Shown here one piece after another: positions 1 to 13,506 of a stretch of DNA of 64,000 nt (position 1 is the first letter of the stretch; every line of letters begins with the position of its first letter). The notes under the pieces are model-generated. The model had not been told where the DNA came from, searched no databases, and saw only the letters and a program-made list of their open reading frames with translations. The translations under genes and the position numbers were made by a program. The DNA comes from Turnera subulata. Taxonomy: Eukaryota > Streptophyta > Magnoliopsida > Malpighiales > Passifloraceae. The stretch covers positions 1-64,000 of the forward strand of contig JAKUCV010007101.1 of NCBI GenBank assembly GCA_028386065.3, given 5' to 3'.

Positions 1-788
1 TGGGCCGACGGCGGTGGCGGGAGAAAGAACGGGCGGCGAGGCGAGGCTGCGTGCGGTGGTGGCGTCGATCCGAGGCGCGACTGCAGGTGGAGGAAGCGAC
101 GGCTTCGGTCGGTCGTCGTGGCGGCAGGCGGCATGACGCGTAGAGAGGACGAACGGCGGCTGTGTGGGGGACTCGGCCTTCTTCTCGTCGGCTGCAGCAG
201 TCTCGCACGAGGGGAGGAGCGTCGTCGGGTGCTGGTGCTGCTGGTGGCGACGACAAGACGCGGACGGCCGCGGTGGAAGGTGACTACGGTGATGGGTGGT
301 CCGGCGCGTGTCGACTGTGGCCCCTGCTCCTCCTCTCTTTTTCTTTTTTTTTCACTCATTTTCTTATTTTCTCGCTTCTTCTTTTTTTTTTTTCCTCTTC
401 TTTCTTTCCTTTTTTTTTCTGCTCTCCTCCTCTCTTCTGCTGACTTTAATCTGTTTTGTTTTTGTTTTTGTTTTTTTTTTTACTATTACTCATGTGAACA
501 ATAATGCAATTCGTCCGCATTACGGGCGAGTCCGATCCGGACCAGAAAATAACCGATACCCCGTAGTTATTTTCCGATGTGATTTTCCGAGAAATTCCGA
601 AATCCGAAAAATACCAACTTAGTTCCGAAAAATCCGCGGGAAAATCACGAGCGCGGGAAAATTCTCGGTTTCGAAAAACGACTATCGATTTACCTCGAAT
701 TAATTACCCGAGATTAATTCAACAGTAAATCACGGTAAAACAATTTCTACAGTCCCGGTAAAAATCCAAATTTTATCCGGGTTGTTAC
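1..788. mobile_element. Partial LTR of a Ty3-type retrotransposon (end only)
   Basis: The first 300 bases are very GC-rich, then comes a long pyrimidine/poly-T tract (about 325-485), then a 300-base stretch ending CGGGTTGTTACA at 788. A terminal TG...CA inverted pair of the form TGTAACAACCC / GGGTTGTTACA is usual for plant Ty3 LTRs, and composition changes to ordinary AT-rich DNA just after it. The other end lies outside the window, so neither length, orientation nor a target-site duplication can be confirmed. The overlapping open frames in 118-622 are low-complexity translations of the GC-rich and poly-T parts and are not treated as genes. Confidence 0.5.
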
Positions 789-3438
789 ATCTTGTACGTG
801 CATCATTTTCTCATTGGAAGATAATTCATTTTATTCCCACTAGGCAAAACCAGGAAAAAACAAAAAAAGAAAAAAAGACTGGTTGAGGAGGACGCGGGGA
901 GTTGGCTAGGCACGTGCTGTGTCTTTGGTTGGTTTGGATGAGTGATGAATTTGATGCATTTTGGGCTTAAATTATTTGTTGGGCCCGTGGAGGATTATTT
1001 TTGTCAAAAAGCGGCCACTAGCCCATTAAATTACTCAAGCAGAGAAACTAGGCTGAGCCAACCCATGGAGCATTGTTAACCGTACCTGATTTAGTGGCCC
1101 TTATGGAAAAAAGAAACTAGTTTACAATGCATAAACCGGAGTTGTAGGGATTTTGAAGTAGCACACAACAAAATTATGCTATTTTAGTTATTTTATCGGT
1201 TATTCTCTTTAAAATCTACCAATGTAATATATACAAACAAAGCCACTATTAAATTTTCTAACCTTAAATATAATAAAAAAATATAAAATAAAAATCAACA
1301 AGATTCTGTATTTAAAATAATACTAGATATAAGATTCTTTATTATAAATTAATTCTATTCTTTTTTCCGACATAACCAAAGCCATAGTTACAGGGACGGA
1401 TCAGAGAAAAAATGTTAATGGGTCCAAATAACAACACCATTAGATTGATAGAGACTCAATTAAAATGGTACCGGAACTTAATTGAAATGGTATGGAAAAA
1501 AATGGAAATTTATTTGGATGGCATGGAAAAAATAAAGAAAATTAAATATAAAGTCATATTGTTAGCTAATCCTTCCTCTACTACTATTTACTACTAACAA
1601 TCATATTGTTTTTTTTTTTTATGCAAACATAAATTGTGTGACATTCATTGTACGGTGGTAGAGTGTATTTGGTGATAATATTTATCATCATCATCCATAA
1701 TTCTTTCTATGATGTTTTATGGTAGACTATTGTGGCTAAATTTGTAAAAACCATTATCATCTAGGAATTAATGTGAATCACTATGTTGTTACAACTCTTA
1801 AGTCATTATTAACAAAAAAAAGAAAAAGAAAAAGAAAATCCAAACATCCCCATTTTGGATTTTCAAACTCGCGCCTAAACCAAAATATGATATGACGTGT
1901 CAATAAAAGAGCTCAGGCCTCGGGGCAGATAAATAACCTTCAAGAAGCAGAGGTTGAAGATAAAGATAGAACAAGAGAAATCGTTGTCGCTAAAGAAGGG
2001 AGAGGAAGAAGACGAAGAAGAAGAATCGCCAGGTTACTAAAGCGCGAGGGAGGATTCTCACCAACTAATTCCATTTAATGAGGTAAGGAAAGCACTTATG
2101 ATTGTTTACGTTATCTATTGGTGATCTCTCAATTGGAATTTAATGAAGATCTTGCTGTACTAATTTACATTTAATTAGGTTAGAAATTAGTCTATGACAA
2201 GAAATCAAGAAATTATGAACTAGTTTGATGGGAAGTTATGTTGTGCTTTTTCATTCAGAAAATTCAGATAGTTCAAATAGTGAAAGGAATCAATTGAAAA
2301 ACAATGAAATCACACAAAAAAAAATAGTTTGAGAGCTATACAAAGTTTTATAAAAGAACCATAATACATAAAGTATATACCAAAGATAATTATATAAGGT
2401 GTAGATCATAAATTTACAAATAAAAGAGTCTTCTAATTCATGCTCAAATATTTTAAAAATAAATTAGGTAAAAAACTTAAAATTCATGTGCAAATCCTTC
2501 GTGGCTTTCCCATATTGGACTGGATCTTTTATGCGTAAGTTAATCTTCTAATCTTAAACAAATTTCAACTAATATATTGTTTCTTTTTGTTACCTTTGTT
2601 ACTAATATACTTTTTTTTGCAGAAACTTCTCTGCTCCGAGCCTAGTCGAATGAAGCATTGGATCACGTGTATCTGAGAGGCTTGTAGATGTATAAATCTT
2701 GATTCCACAGATGCTTGACATTGTATATAACTATAATATCGTTTAGATATATAATTGTACATGATACATGATATGCTTGATTTGGTTCTCTTGGATTTGG
2801 GTTGAATGTGTGTCTCCTTCGTATAATTTCCTTTTGACTCAATAGGCCAAATCTATAGTCTTAGCGCATTGAACTATACTTCTATAAGGGTGTATGTTAT
2901 AAATTTACAAAGTAGAGTCTTCTAATTCATGCTCAATTGTTTTTTAAACTTTTAGGTAGATTATAAATTTTGTTTCTAGAACTTTTGGACCCATCTTACT
3001 TTTAATTGTCTCAGGGTGTGTGAGGAGTCTCTAAGTTTTACATTTTTCTTTTTATGATACCTAACATATCTTTACGTAATACCATATATATTATGTTGAT
3101 GAAAGAACCTCCAATCTTTGTTTGATCCAAATTTCTTTCCTGGTTTCTCAACCGATAAGATTGAATTATTGGTGAGAAGACCCAAGAGTCCAAATTCCTC
3201 TTTTTTTGTGTATTATTAATAATCCTTGATATGGTATGCTAAGTATGCTGTGTGGCTAATTTTTTTGGCCAACTGACGGTGATTTTAAGTTAAGCGTTTT
3301 CTTATTCCTCAAAAAAAAATAAAAAAAATTAAGCGTTTTCTCTTAACTTTTGGACCCATAAATTTTGTTTCTAGAACTTTTGGACCCATCTGACGGTGAT
3401 TATAATCTTCGTTTTGGACTTCTTTTTTTGTCGCAAAC
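789..3438. other. Intergenic, AT-rich, locally duplicated; possible non-coding transcript
   Basis: No protein gene is supported. A GA-rich stretch at about 1960-2083 looks like a 5' leader and ends at ATGAG|GTAAGG; a good acceptor (poly-T then GCAG) occurs at 2623. Together they could make a spliced RNA with only an 11-codon frame. Between 2408 and 3391 several short segments occur twice (2408-2450 with 2898-2937; 2963-2996 with 3358-3391), showing local duplication. Confidence 0.4.
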
Positions 3439-3563
3439 ATGTACAAAAATTTGGACTTAATTATGAATTATAGTAGGATTAAAGGTCAATATTATCATCA
3501 ATCCTGCTTCCGTGGACCGGATGAACAGAAGCCCACACTACCCATTTCAGTTACACAACGACC

Positions 3564-3740
3564 GGCCCATAAGGATACGGCTCAGCACAAAACGGAAACC
3601 AAACCCCACGGCGTCGTTCTGCGGACTGAAGTATTCCCCAAGAACTCCAGCCGCCCCCATTTTTCCACTAAAAACCCTACTCCTCGTTTTCAGACAAATA
3701 AGAAACAAAAAAAGAAAGGAAGAACAGCATAAAACCCTAA
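3564..3740 (+). promoter_or_regulatory. TIM9 promoter motifs: site II and telo-boxes
   Basis: GGCCCAT (3564-3570) is a site II element in reverse orientation. AAACCCTA-type telo-boxes occur near 3672-3680 and at 3732-3740, 70-240 bases upstream of the TIM9 start codon. This pairing is well known in plant genes for mitochondrial and translation proteins expressed in dividing cells. That these copies are active is inferred. Confidence 0.5.
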
Positions 3741-3808
3741 AAGTCTTTCTTTCTGCTACATCTGGTCGTTCTTTTTTGTGTGTTGTGTACGAGGAGCAGA
3801 GATCAGCC

Positions 3809-5258
3809 ATGGACAAGAACATGTTAGCCGGTTTGGACGGCTTGCCCGAAGAAGATAAGCAGCGCATGAACTCCATGATCGAGAACCTCCAGTTGCGCGA
3901 CAGGTTTGTCCCCTTTAATATATGACATTTTCTTCTTCTTCTTTTTTTTTGTTGTTTTATAGCGATTAAATCTGACTTGGGTGGATGGTGAAAATTATAT
4001 GCTTTCACTTCTGGGTATTTTACTAAATAAAAGAAAATTGGATTTGTTTTGTTTCTCAATTTGGTGGCTGTTTTATAGATTTGATTGGGATTTGTTGTTT
4101 GGTGAAATTCCAATGCTGCAAATTTTGGAGCACTTGCATGTTTTTCCGGGTTATATGTTTGTTTTCTGATTTGTGTAGATGGTAATCACTGAGATCGAAT
4201 CTGCCATCGTTTAAATATCAACCCATAATTTGTAGGGTTCTCCCTTGGGATTAATTACACCCAAGATTCTCCACAGTGAACTTTGTGACTTTTGCTTCCC
4301 TGTGGAGATAAATTGCTTATTTCCCTTTAGAGTTTTAATATTTTAGGTTGTTTTCTGTTTCGTACTTTAACAGAGTTGTTTCAACATAACTTATTTTTTG
4401 TTCTTAAGACTATTTTTATCCCAATTTTAAGCAACAACTGTGCATGTTTCTTGTTTGTTGTTGCTCCCTTTGTGTTTGGGTTGTTTGAAATTCGTAGGTT
4501 AATGATTTTTTTTTGAGTGGGTAAAAAATTTTTCTTCATAAGCGTTTGAATTTCTATCAACCCAAACAAAGTGGACATATTGAGGCATGAAAGGAAACCA
4601 TTATGGTTTCTGAAGAATGCAGCTGGGTAATAGGGCTATATCTTTTTTTCTTATCTTAGTGGCTTCACATCTTTTGCTAGTTTGCTATGTCACATGATTA
4701 GTTCTATGCATGTGGCATTGTTTATGTGAAGCTAGAAGACGTTCTCCTTAAAACCAATGTAGCTTCTGTGCTGCATTTGGACGTTAAGGGAACAACATCT
4801 ACTCCTTATTACTCTGTTTCACTCAGTTAAAAACACTTAGATACATGCTTTAATAGGAGGCTCTAAATGCCTCGGTGAGAAAGAGTTGCATTTGTGATTC
4901 CAAGACACAAGTATCCTTATGCCTTGTTGCTCTGTCAATGTGTTTGGTGGTTTTGTCATTTAAGAAACTTTAAAAGCTTCAAACATGAACTTTCCGTCTT
5001 ACTTGAGCATGGAAGTACACAAACTGGTATGCTTACACCGTGTTGTTGTTTTCTTTTGTGTGACCCTCCAGTTTGAGAATGTATAATTCACTAACTGAAA
5101 GATGCTTCAATGACTGTGTGGAAAGCTTCACACGCAAATCACTTCAGAAGCAGGAAGAGACTTGTGTCACGAGGTGTGTTGAGAAGTATATGAAACATTC
5201 CATGCGTGTTGGCATGAGGTTTGCAGAGCTCAGCCAAGGAGCAGCTACTTCAGATTAG
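3809..5258 (+). CDS. TIM9: Mitochondrial import inner membrane translocase subunit TIM9
   Basis: Small intermembrane-space chaperone that, with TIM10, forms the hexamer carrying hydrophobic carrier proteins from TOM to TIM22. Two exons: 3809-3903 and 5072-5258, with a GT-AG intron between (phase 2, codon AG|T for Ser32). The spliced protein is 93 residues, the usual plant TIM9 length. It shows the twin CX3C motif (C43/C47 and C63/C67) whose two disulfides pin the helical hairpin, and the plant-conserved start MxxxMLAGLDGLPEEDK. The start is the first in-frame ATG downstream of a CT-rich leader with telo-boxes. CXIP4 follows tail-to-tail. No defect is visible. Confidence 0.95.
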
Positions 5259-5859
5259 TTGAGATCGAGACCGATTTTACTCTTATAGTCATTTGTTTCT
5301 TCTTCAAACTTGCAAGTGATATTTAGGGGTGATCCCTTCTTTTTTTGAGCTATGGGGACAATTGTCGCTTACCCGTTATGTGTTCTTATAATTGCTTTAA
5401 GCATAACCAAAGAGTGGCAATGGAAGTTGTGCAATTTATTGATTTTTGTCCAAGTCCAACAATTGCACGCATCCTGACCTATGGTAATTACCACGTTAGT
5501 ACCAGGCCGAACAGAATTACATATTCATCTATATTACCTAGGTGACACATAATGATTTAATGGGCCTTCGTATGCTTGGCAGAGGGTTGATCCATCTATT
5601 ACTTATGTCGTTGGATGATCTTCTTCCATCGCCGGAAGCTACACTAGCCCATCTAATCAAGTTCTAAATCGGTAAAAAGGAAACCAACCAAGTCTAGATC
5701 GGTAAAGAAACCGACCAAGTTCTAGATCGGTATAAAAGAAGGGTCATCATTCGTGTTTCCTTGCTTTTCCCCGATTATCTTGGCAAGGATGAACTCTCTA
5801 TGATGGAAAACCATGTATACAAGGAAGACATGTTTCCACAACAAACACAGTAAAACATC

Positions 5860-5860
<1 letters not shown>
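5259..5860. other. Convergent intergenic spacer between TIM9 and CXIP4
   Basis: Contains the TIM9 3' UTR, three tandem copies of a short repeat (5658-5741) and probably the polyadenylation region of CXIP4 from the other strand. No coding frame is convincing. Confidence 0.4.
5658..5741. repeat. Three tandem copies of a 26-31 bp repeat
   Basis: Units at 5658-5688, 5689-5715 and 5716-5741 share CAAG(T)TCTA(A/G)ATCGGTA followed by an A-rich stretch and, in the first two, ACC(A/G)AC. The last unit ends in TATAAAAG. It lies between two convergent genes. Confidence 0.7.
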
Positions 5861-8683
<2,823 letters not shown>

Positions 8684-9337
8684 TGTAATCAGTTGATATA
8701 GATTAGAGAGGGAAACAGAGAGCGATAAACCAAATCAAACAGGAGCAGCAAAGGAGAGAGGGCAAAATTCGAATTGAAGCTTTTGTATCGGATTTGGAGG
8801 AAGGGGGAGACAAAAGTCCCAAATCTTTTCCAATCTTCCAGAGAAGTCCTAAATCTTCCAAATTATTCTATTTTTAGACCTCAGCCCCTTTTCATCATTA
8901 ATTTTCATTTATATAACACGTGGCCTAGTCGGTGGATATATATGATGACGGAGTGGGGAGCAAAGGGGAAACGACACCGTCTTTGCATCGGTCAAAGTTT
9001 GAAATAACGTCGACGTCTTCTTATAACTAGAATTAAATAAGATGGTACTTTTTTTATACGCTGTTTATATTATATTTAAAAATATAAAAGGTTTTATTTT
9101 CAACTAAAGAAGGAATTTTCAGATTTTCCTGTTTCTTTATGTCTTTAACAGATAAAAAAATAGGAAAATTAATTGCTTAATAATGGAAATCCCAACGAGA
9201 ATTTATTGTTTTTAGACTTTTAAGACACAAATCATCTTGCCATAGGCGAAGCTATATATATATTTTTTATATATATGCTTTAGTTCCAAACCTAATAGTA
9301 TGTTCCTCCTCCTCTGCTGTAGTGATCACACACAAAT
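8684..9337. promoter_or_regulatory. Divergent intergenic region between CXIP4 and the first RING gene
   Basis: The 5' leader of CXIP4 (GA-rich on the plus strand, about 8690-8770) and the promoter of the RING gene share this 650-base spacer. An AT run with several TATA-like sites lies at 9252-9276, about 65-85 bases upstream of the RING start codon. No other gene is supported. Confidence 0.45.
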
Positions 9338-9886
9338 ATGCCCCGCTATAGCACTTATGTGCACTTTATTTTGCCACCACCTTCACTACCAACACCACTA
9401 CCTCCTCCTCCTCCTCCTCCTCCATCGTCGCTGCTTCCCCCACCTCCTCCTACTCCTGCCCATCACCAAGACATTGCCATCATCAGCGGAGTCGTACTTG
9501 GCATAATTTTGTTTGGCATTCTCATAGTCTGCGGCACTTGTAATCGTGTAAACGACGACCATGATGATGGAGACGAGTCCGGAACCCAAAAAGGGAACGA
9601 CATCAAAGAATGCTGGAACAAGAAGCGGCTAGAGGCGTTGGGTACGGTGGTGGTGGTTGATTGCGGGGAAGAGGATGAGGTGAACTACGGCGGCGGCGGT
9701 GGCGAGTGTGCTGTGTGCTTGGAGCAGTTCAAGGATGGGGAAGAGTGTAGGGTTCTTGAGAGGTGCAGTCATGTGTTCCACAAGGCTTGTATTGATGAAT
9801 GGATTCCTAGCAATGATCGTTGTCCTCTTTGTCGTGTTTGTGTCTGGGGTGATGAGGAGCCTTGTGGGGACGACGATGCGGTCTAA
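9338..9886 (+). CDS. RING-H2 finger protein, ATL-like E3 ubiquitin ligase
   Basis: Single-exon gene, 182 residues. Order: Pro-rich N-terminus (about 12-40, with a CTC/CCT repeat in DNA), one membrane segment (about 46-66, DIAIISGVVLGIILFGILIVC), an acidic linker, then a canonical RING-H2: CAVC-x15-CSHVFHKAC-x10-CPLC, with Trp three residues after the sixth ligand as in ATL proteins. The family ubiquitinates target proteins with an E2, usually at endomembranes or plasma membrane. The classical GLD motif before the ring is not obvious, so it may be only ATL-like. A close relative lies 2 kb downstream in the same direction, so this is a tandem pair. The start is the first ATG of the frame. Confidence 0.85.
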   Translation: MPRYSTYVHFILPPPSLPTPLPPPPPPPPSSLLPPPPPTPAHHQDIAIISGVVLGIILFGILIVCGTCNRVNDDHDDGDESGTQKGNDIKECWNKKRLEALGTVVVVDCGEEDEVNYGGGGGECAVCLEQFKDGEECRVLERCSHVFHKACIDEWIPSNDRCPLCRVCVWGDEEPCGDDDAV

Positions 9887-11915
9887 TATATACCTTAATA
9901 AATATCTTATATACTTATGTGTGTGTATTCACTCGCTCGAGAGAAGTAGTAATATGGAAAAACAAGAGAAGAAAAAAAGGGCCATGCATTATGTTTTCAC
10001 CATATTTACGTGCAAACGAATGTTATATACTAACGTTTTTTGTTGGCTTAATAACTATATCTTTACTCTCTATTCATATGGTAGTACATAGTTTGTCGAT
10101 CAAGCTTGTTTTCATCATACTTTGGGCAAAAGGACGTTATCTATTAACCTTTTATATGTGTTGGCTTTAATTATGTCTTTTGTCTCTATATGTATTTAGT
10201 ACATATAGTTTGTCCATCAAGCTTGTTTTTTTTGGCATAGTTTGGGAAGATGAGGTGCGTTCTGTGTATACTGACACTCAATCGACAACTTATGATATGT
10301 GACCTTTTTCTACAGAGATTGCTCGTTCTCCCAATGAATAATGAGGGCGAATCGGTATCAAGTTAAGAAGAAGCAAAAACCATGTTTGCCTATTAAGTGA
10401 ACAAAAATATCCTATTAGATACTTTTAGTCTGTTCCTCAATAAACTACATGAATTGATCAATTCATCAAACTGCTGCCTAAAAAAAAAATATGATAGTTA
10501 ATCCGAAAATTAATAGTTTACTAATTACTTTATTAATTAATGCAAGAAGAAGTAGGCTTGGTGGACCTAAGGTAGAGGATACAGAATAAGAGTAAGGGAT
10601 TGATCTCATACACTTTGTCTTGTCTTGGTTGGTACAGGATTTAAATTAGCCAATGTTGGGCTTGAGGAATGGGGGATTACAAATTGTATTTGATCCTTAG
10701 ATCTTCGGACCCAACGATCCAATTATTGTGGGTTGTCGTCCGATTCTGGTATCCTGGAGCATAACATGTGTTGTGGCCTAACTTCCTTCCACCAAATCCC
10801 GTATCATCACATATGGTAAGCGACTTGTTCCGCTTAAGCGAGGTCTCGGGTTCGAGTCTTCGTGTACGCAGAAAACTTCATTTGGGAGACTCACCCACCA
10901 TTACTTAGGTGCGCCACCCAAGTCGAGCTGGATTTAGTCTGGTACTTTTGATGTACTTAAAGGTGGACTGGCCCGGGATACCAGTGGGAAACCAAAAAAA
11001 TAAAAAAATAAATATTTCGGGTGGTGATTTATTTATTTATTTTTCAAAAAAAGGGTGGAATAAATATTTGTAACGTGCAAACTCAGAATTGAAAACTGGG
11101 TGAACCATGTACCCAAAAGGAAAACGGGGTGGGTGAATCACATCCTTTCAGATACAGTTGTGTTCGTGCGAGCAAAGTTTGTGCTTTGAACCCAAAAGAA
11201 GAGCGACAGATAGAGAAAGAAGAAATCTAGCATGATTAGTTACTAGCACTGTATATAAGAGAATATAGGAAAATACTCTTTACAAGAGTGATGATAAATC
11301 ATGAATCACGATTAGTATGCTTCGAATTGTTTCTTCCAGCCACCAATATTAGTGTTATGTTATGTGTGCGCCCGCATATAGAGAAAAAAAAAAATTATGG
11401 TCTCGAAGTATTTACATATTATTCAAGACGACAGTGCAGCGGTTCAATTAATATACATTCACATGGTTCACTGAATCCATCGAAAAATGTTTTTATCTTT
11501 TTTATCGAAAAAATGAAGATAAAAAATTCAATTTTGTTTGCTATGTTTAGAAACGGAAATCTCGTCATTTCCTACTATTTTCCTCGCCATGCCATTAATC
11601 TTTCCTAAAGAATTGACAAAAAATGCAAAATAATTAATGACAATAACTGGGGTATAATTGTTCGCTTAGGTTTCTTCGCTGTGTTGACGTGGAAATTACA
11701 TCACATAATTTGTAAGTCGGCGAAACCGAGAAATAAAAAGAAAAGAAGAGGCGTTTTATTATTTATATTTTTTATAGGAAACCCTAAAACCAATAGATGT
11801 ACTTGTATTGTATAGAGTATAGTACCCATCCCTTAAAAAAGAACAAAACCCTTCTCTCGTACTCTTCTCATCCCCCCTTGACGTTTCTCTCATTCTCCTC
11901 TATTTTTTAATCTCC
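9887..11915. other. Intergenic region between the two RING-H2 genes
   Basis: Holds the 3' UTR of the first RING gene, a SINE-like insertion at about 10805-11013, and the promoter and leader of the second RING gene (CT-rich from 11850). Open frames at 11288-11608 have no family features and run through low-complexity A-rich DNA. Confidence 0.4.
10805..11013 (+). mobile_element. SINE-like retroposon (tRNA-derived head, A-rich tail)
   Basis: A perfect pol III B-box, GGGTTCGAGTC (10848-10858), follows a decayed A-box region (about 10808-10822). After it come about 130 bases of body and an A-rich tail (10992-11013). Two shorter sequences in the window, near 14.1 kb and 28.3 kb on the minus strand, match parts of it, which supports a repeat family. 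No target-site duplication was found. Confidence 0.55.
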
Positions 11916-12356
11916 ATGGATATCTTTGTTTTACTAGTGATTCTCCCACAAATGACTCTCCTACTACTTTACTGTTGTCTTAGCTGTAGAAACCTAAACA
12001 ACGATAATCCTGAGCCAGACATCGAGCAAGGCAATCCACAACAACAACCTAAACAGAAGGGTTTAATGGTGACATCAATCTCAGGGGTTATCATGGTCTA
12101 CAAAAGCGGTGAAGATCATGTAAACAGGAGTGACTGTGTGATCTGCTTGGAGGAATTCAAGGATGGAGACCAGTGCAGGGTTCTTTTCCACTGCAAGCAT
12201 ATCTACCATCAGGCTTGTATCGATACTTGGCTTGTCAAAGACAGACATTGCCCGCTTTGTCGTGATTCAGTTCGGGGTACTGCAAATTCTAATGATCAAG
12301 ATTGTCGTGATTCAGGTCGGGGTACCGCAAATTCCAATGATCAAGAAAGGGCTTGA
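11916..12356 (+). CDS. RING-H2 finger protein, small ATL-like E3 ligase with tandem-repeat tail
   Basis: Single exon, 146 residues. Hydrophobic N-terminal anchor (residues 4-24), short polar linker, then RING-H2 CVIC-x15-CKHIYHQAC-x10-CPLC. The ring resembles that of the gene at 9338 (shared CLE(E/Q)FKDG, CRVL, H(Q/K)ACID and W), so the two are probably tandem duplicates. The C-terminus is a 45-base unit present twice (12258-12302 and 12303-12347), each coding CRDS(V/G)RGTANSNDQ. The first copy begins with the last zinc-ligand cysteine. A membrane-bound ubiquitin ligase is expected; its substrate cannot be told. Confidence 0.82.
   Translation: MDIFVLLVILPQMTLLLLYCCLSCRNLNNDNPEPDIEQGNPQQQPKQKGLMVTSISGVIMVYKSGEDHVNRSDCVICLEEFKDGDQCRVLFHCKHIYHQACIDTWLVKDRHCPLCRDSVRGTANSNDQDCRDSGRGTANSNDQERA
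12258..12347 (+). repeat. In-frame tandem duplication of 45 bp in the RING-H2 gene tail
   Basis: Two adjacent 45-base units differ at four positions by eye. Because the length is a multiple of three the frame is kept, and the protein gains 15 residues after the ring, including one extra cysteine that is not part of the zinc site. Confidence 0.9.
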
Positions 12357-13093
12357 TTAATCAGAATAATTCACCGGGAGGGATCTGATTTCCAATCTTG
12401 TGGGTGCCTACTACTGCTACTGTGCAGCAGTCCAAGCGATTCCAAGGATTAGTAGAGAAAGAGAGCAGAGAAGTATCATCTAGTTTTTATGCCTAGCATT
12501 TCACTGCAAACCCAAAAAGGAATTGTAAATATCTTCCTCCCTAATACTAGTTTAATTTTCTCCAGTGTTCATGTTGTCAAATGTTTCGATTCGGCTCTCC
12601 TGTTCCTCTCCTTTTTGGTCAATTCATGAGCGTTTGAGTTTCGATTCTAGTCGATCGGTTTGACTCTTTCAAGATTATGAGTTAGATCAGTTACATCAGA
12701 TGTGAGGTTTACGATCCACTCTAGGAAGATTTGATATCCATACTCAGAGACTGTTTCTTTTCTATTATTAACATCATAGTTTAGTTTATATGATTAAAAG
12801 TAAAGGATATAAATATTATTTAGGTTTAGTTTTTCTATCTCGTGTACTTAAGCCACCAAAAATTGTTAACTACCAAATAGACCTGGGAAAAAAATTTGGA
12901 GCTTTTTGTTTCCGAAAATGATTCTGTTAAGTTAATTTCCTATAATTATGTATTAGATTTATATTAAAGAGTCAATCATATCTACAAAATCAAACTTGAA
13001 AGGAAATCACAATGAAAGATTAACTTTTCTTTTATTTTTGGTGACTCATGGTGATCCCTTTGGGCACAAGATAAAACCCTTTTGGTGTATATC
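12357..13093. other. Intergenic, no gene seen
   Basis: 3' UTR of the second RING gene, then AT-rich unique-looking DNA up to the LINE insertion. Open frames on the minus strand here are antisense translations of the LINE fragment. Confidence 0.4.
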
Positions 13094-13506
13094 AATAACA
13101 AATGAGCTGGCACCCCGCCCCGCCCCCGCAGAAACCAAAACCACACGGCAGTAGTCCTTACCGAAGACTGCCACCGCATGATCTTTTCCCCTGATGCGTC
13201 CGGCTCTGGCATGAATATGGCTCGGCCGCCGGATTCTTCCCATCCTCGTTGACCAGTCACGGTCCTATTTTTATAATTTCGGTCCTTGCCTTGACTTTAT
13301 CAGCATTCCATGATGTTTTTTCCTGTCCATTTTGTTCGGGATTCGAATCCCTCCTTATGTATTAGTTGTACTATGATTGACATGTCTCTTGTATAAGATA
13401 GCAGTCGACTTGAGCTACCGACTCCTAATCATGTATCAAGCTCACGTATATTTTTAATATACTTCCCGGTTTCGACCAAAAAAAAAAAATAACAAATGAG
13501 CTGGCA
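13094..13506 (+). mobile_element. 5'-truncated LINE with ORF1 end, 3' UTR, poly-A and 19-bp TSDs
   Basis: Exact direct repeats AATAACAAATGAGCTGGCA at 13094-13112 and 13488-13506 bound the insertion. Inside, 13113-13252 reads without interruption as the C-terminus of the ORF1 found complete near 54-56 kb (matching RRNQ.HTAVVLTEDCHRMIFSP), ending at TGA 13250-13252. About 225 bases of 3' UTR follow, ending in TAATATACTTCCCGGTTTCGACC and a short A-run. No reverse-transcriptase sequence lies between ORF1 and the 3' UTR, as in the larger copy. Confidence 0.9.

Noticed and set aside
118..622. Three overlapping open frames in the first 620 bases
   Set aside because: They are translations of GC-rich and poly-T low-complexity DNA inside an apparent LTR and end in Phe/Tyr runs; no domain is visible.
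12982..13260. Minus-strand open frames of 92 and 65 codons
   Set aside because: They are antisense to the LINE ORF1 remnant.
13330..13362. GGGATTCGAATCCC, tRNA B-box-like
   Set aside because: It is inside the 3' UTR of the LINE copy with no A-box at proper distance or cloverleaf, so not a tRNA gene.
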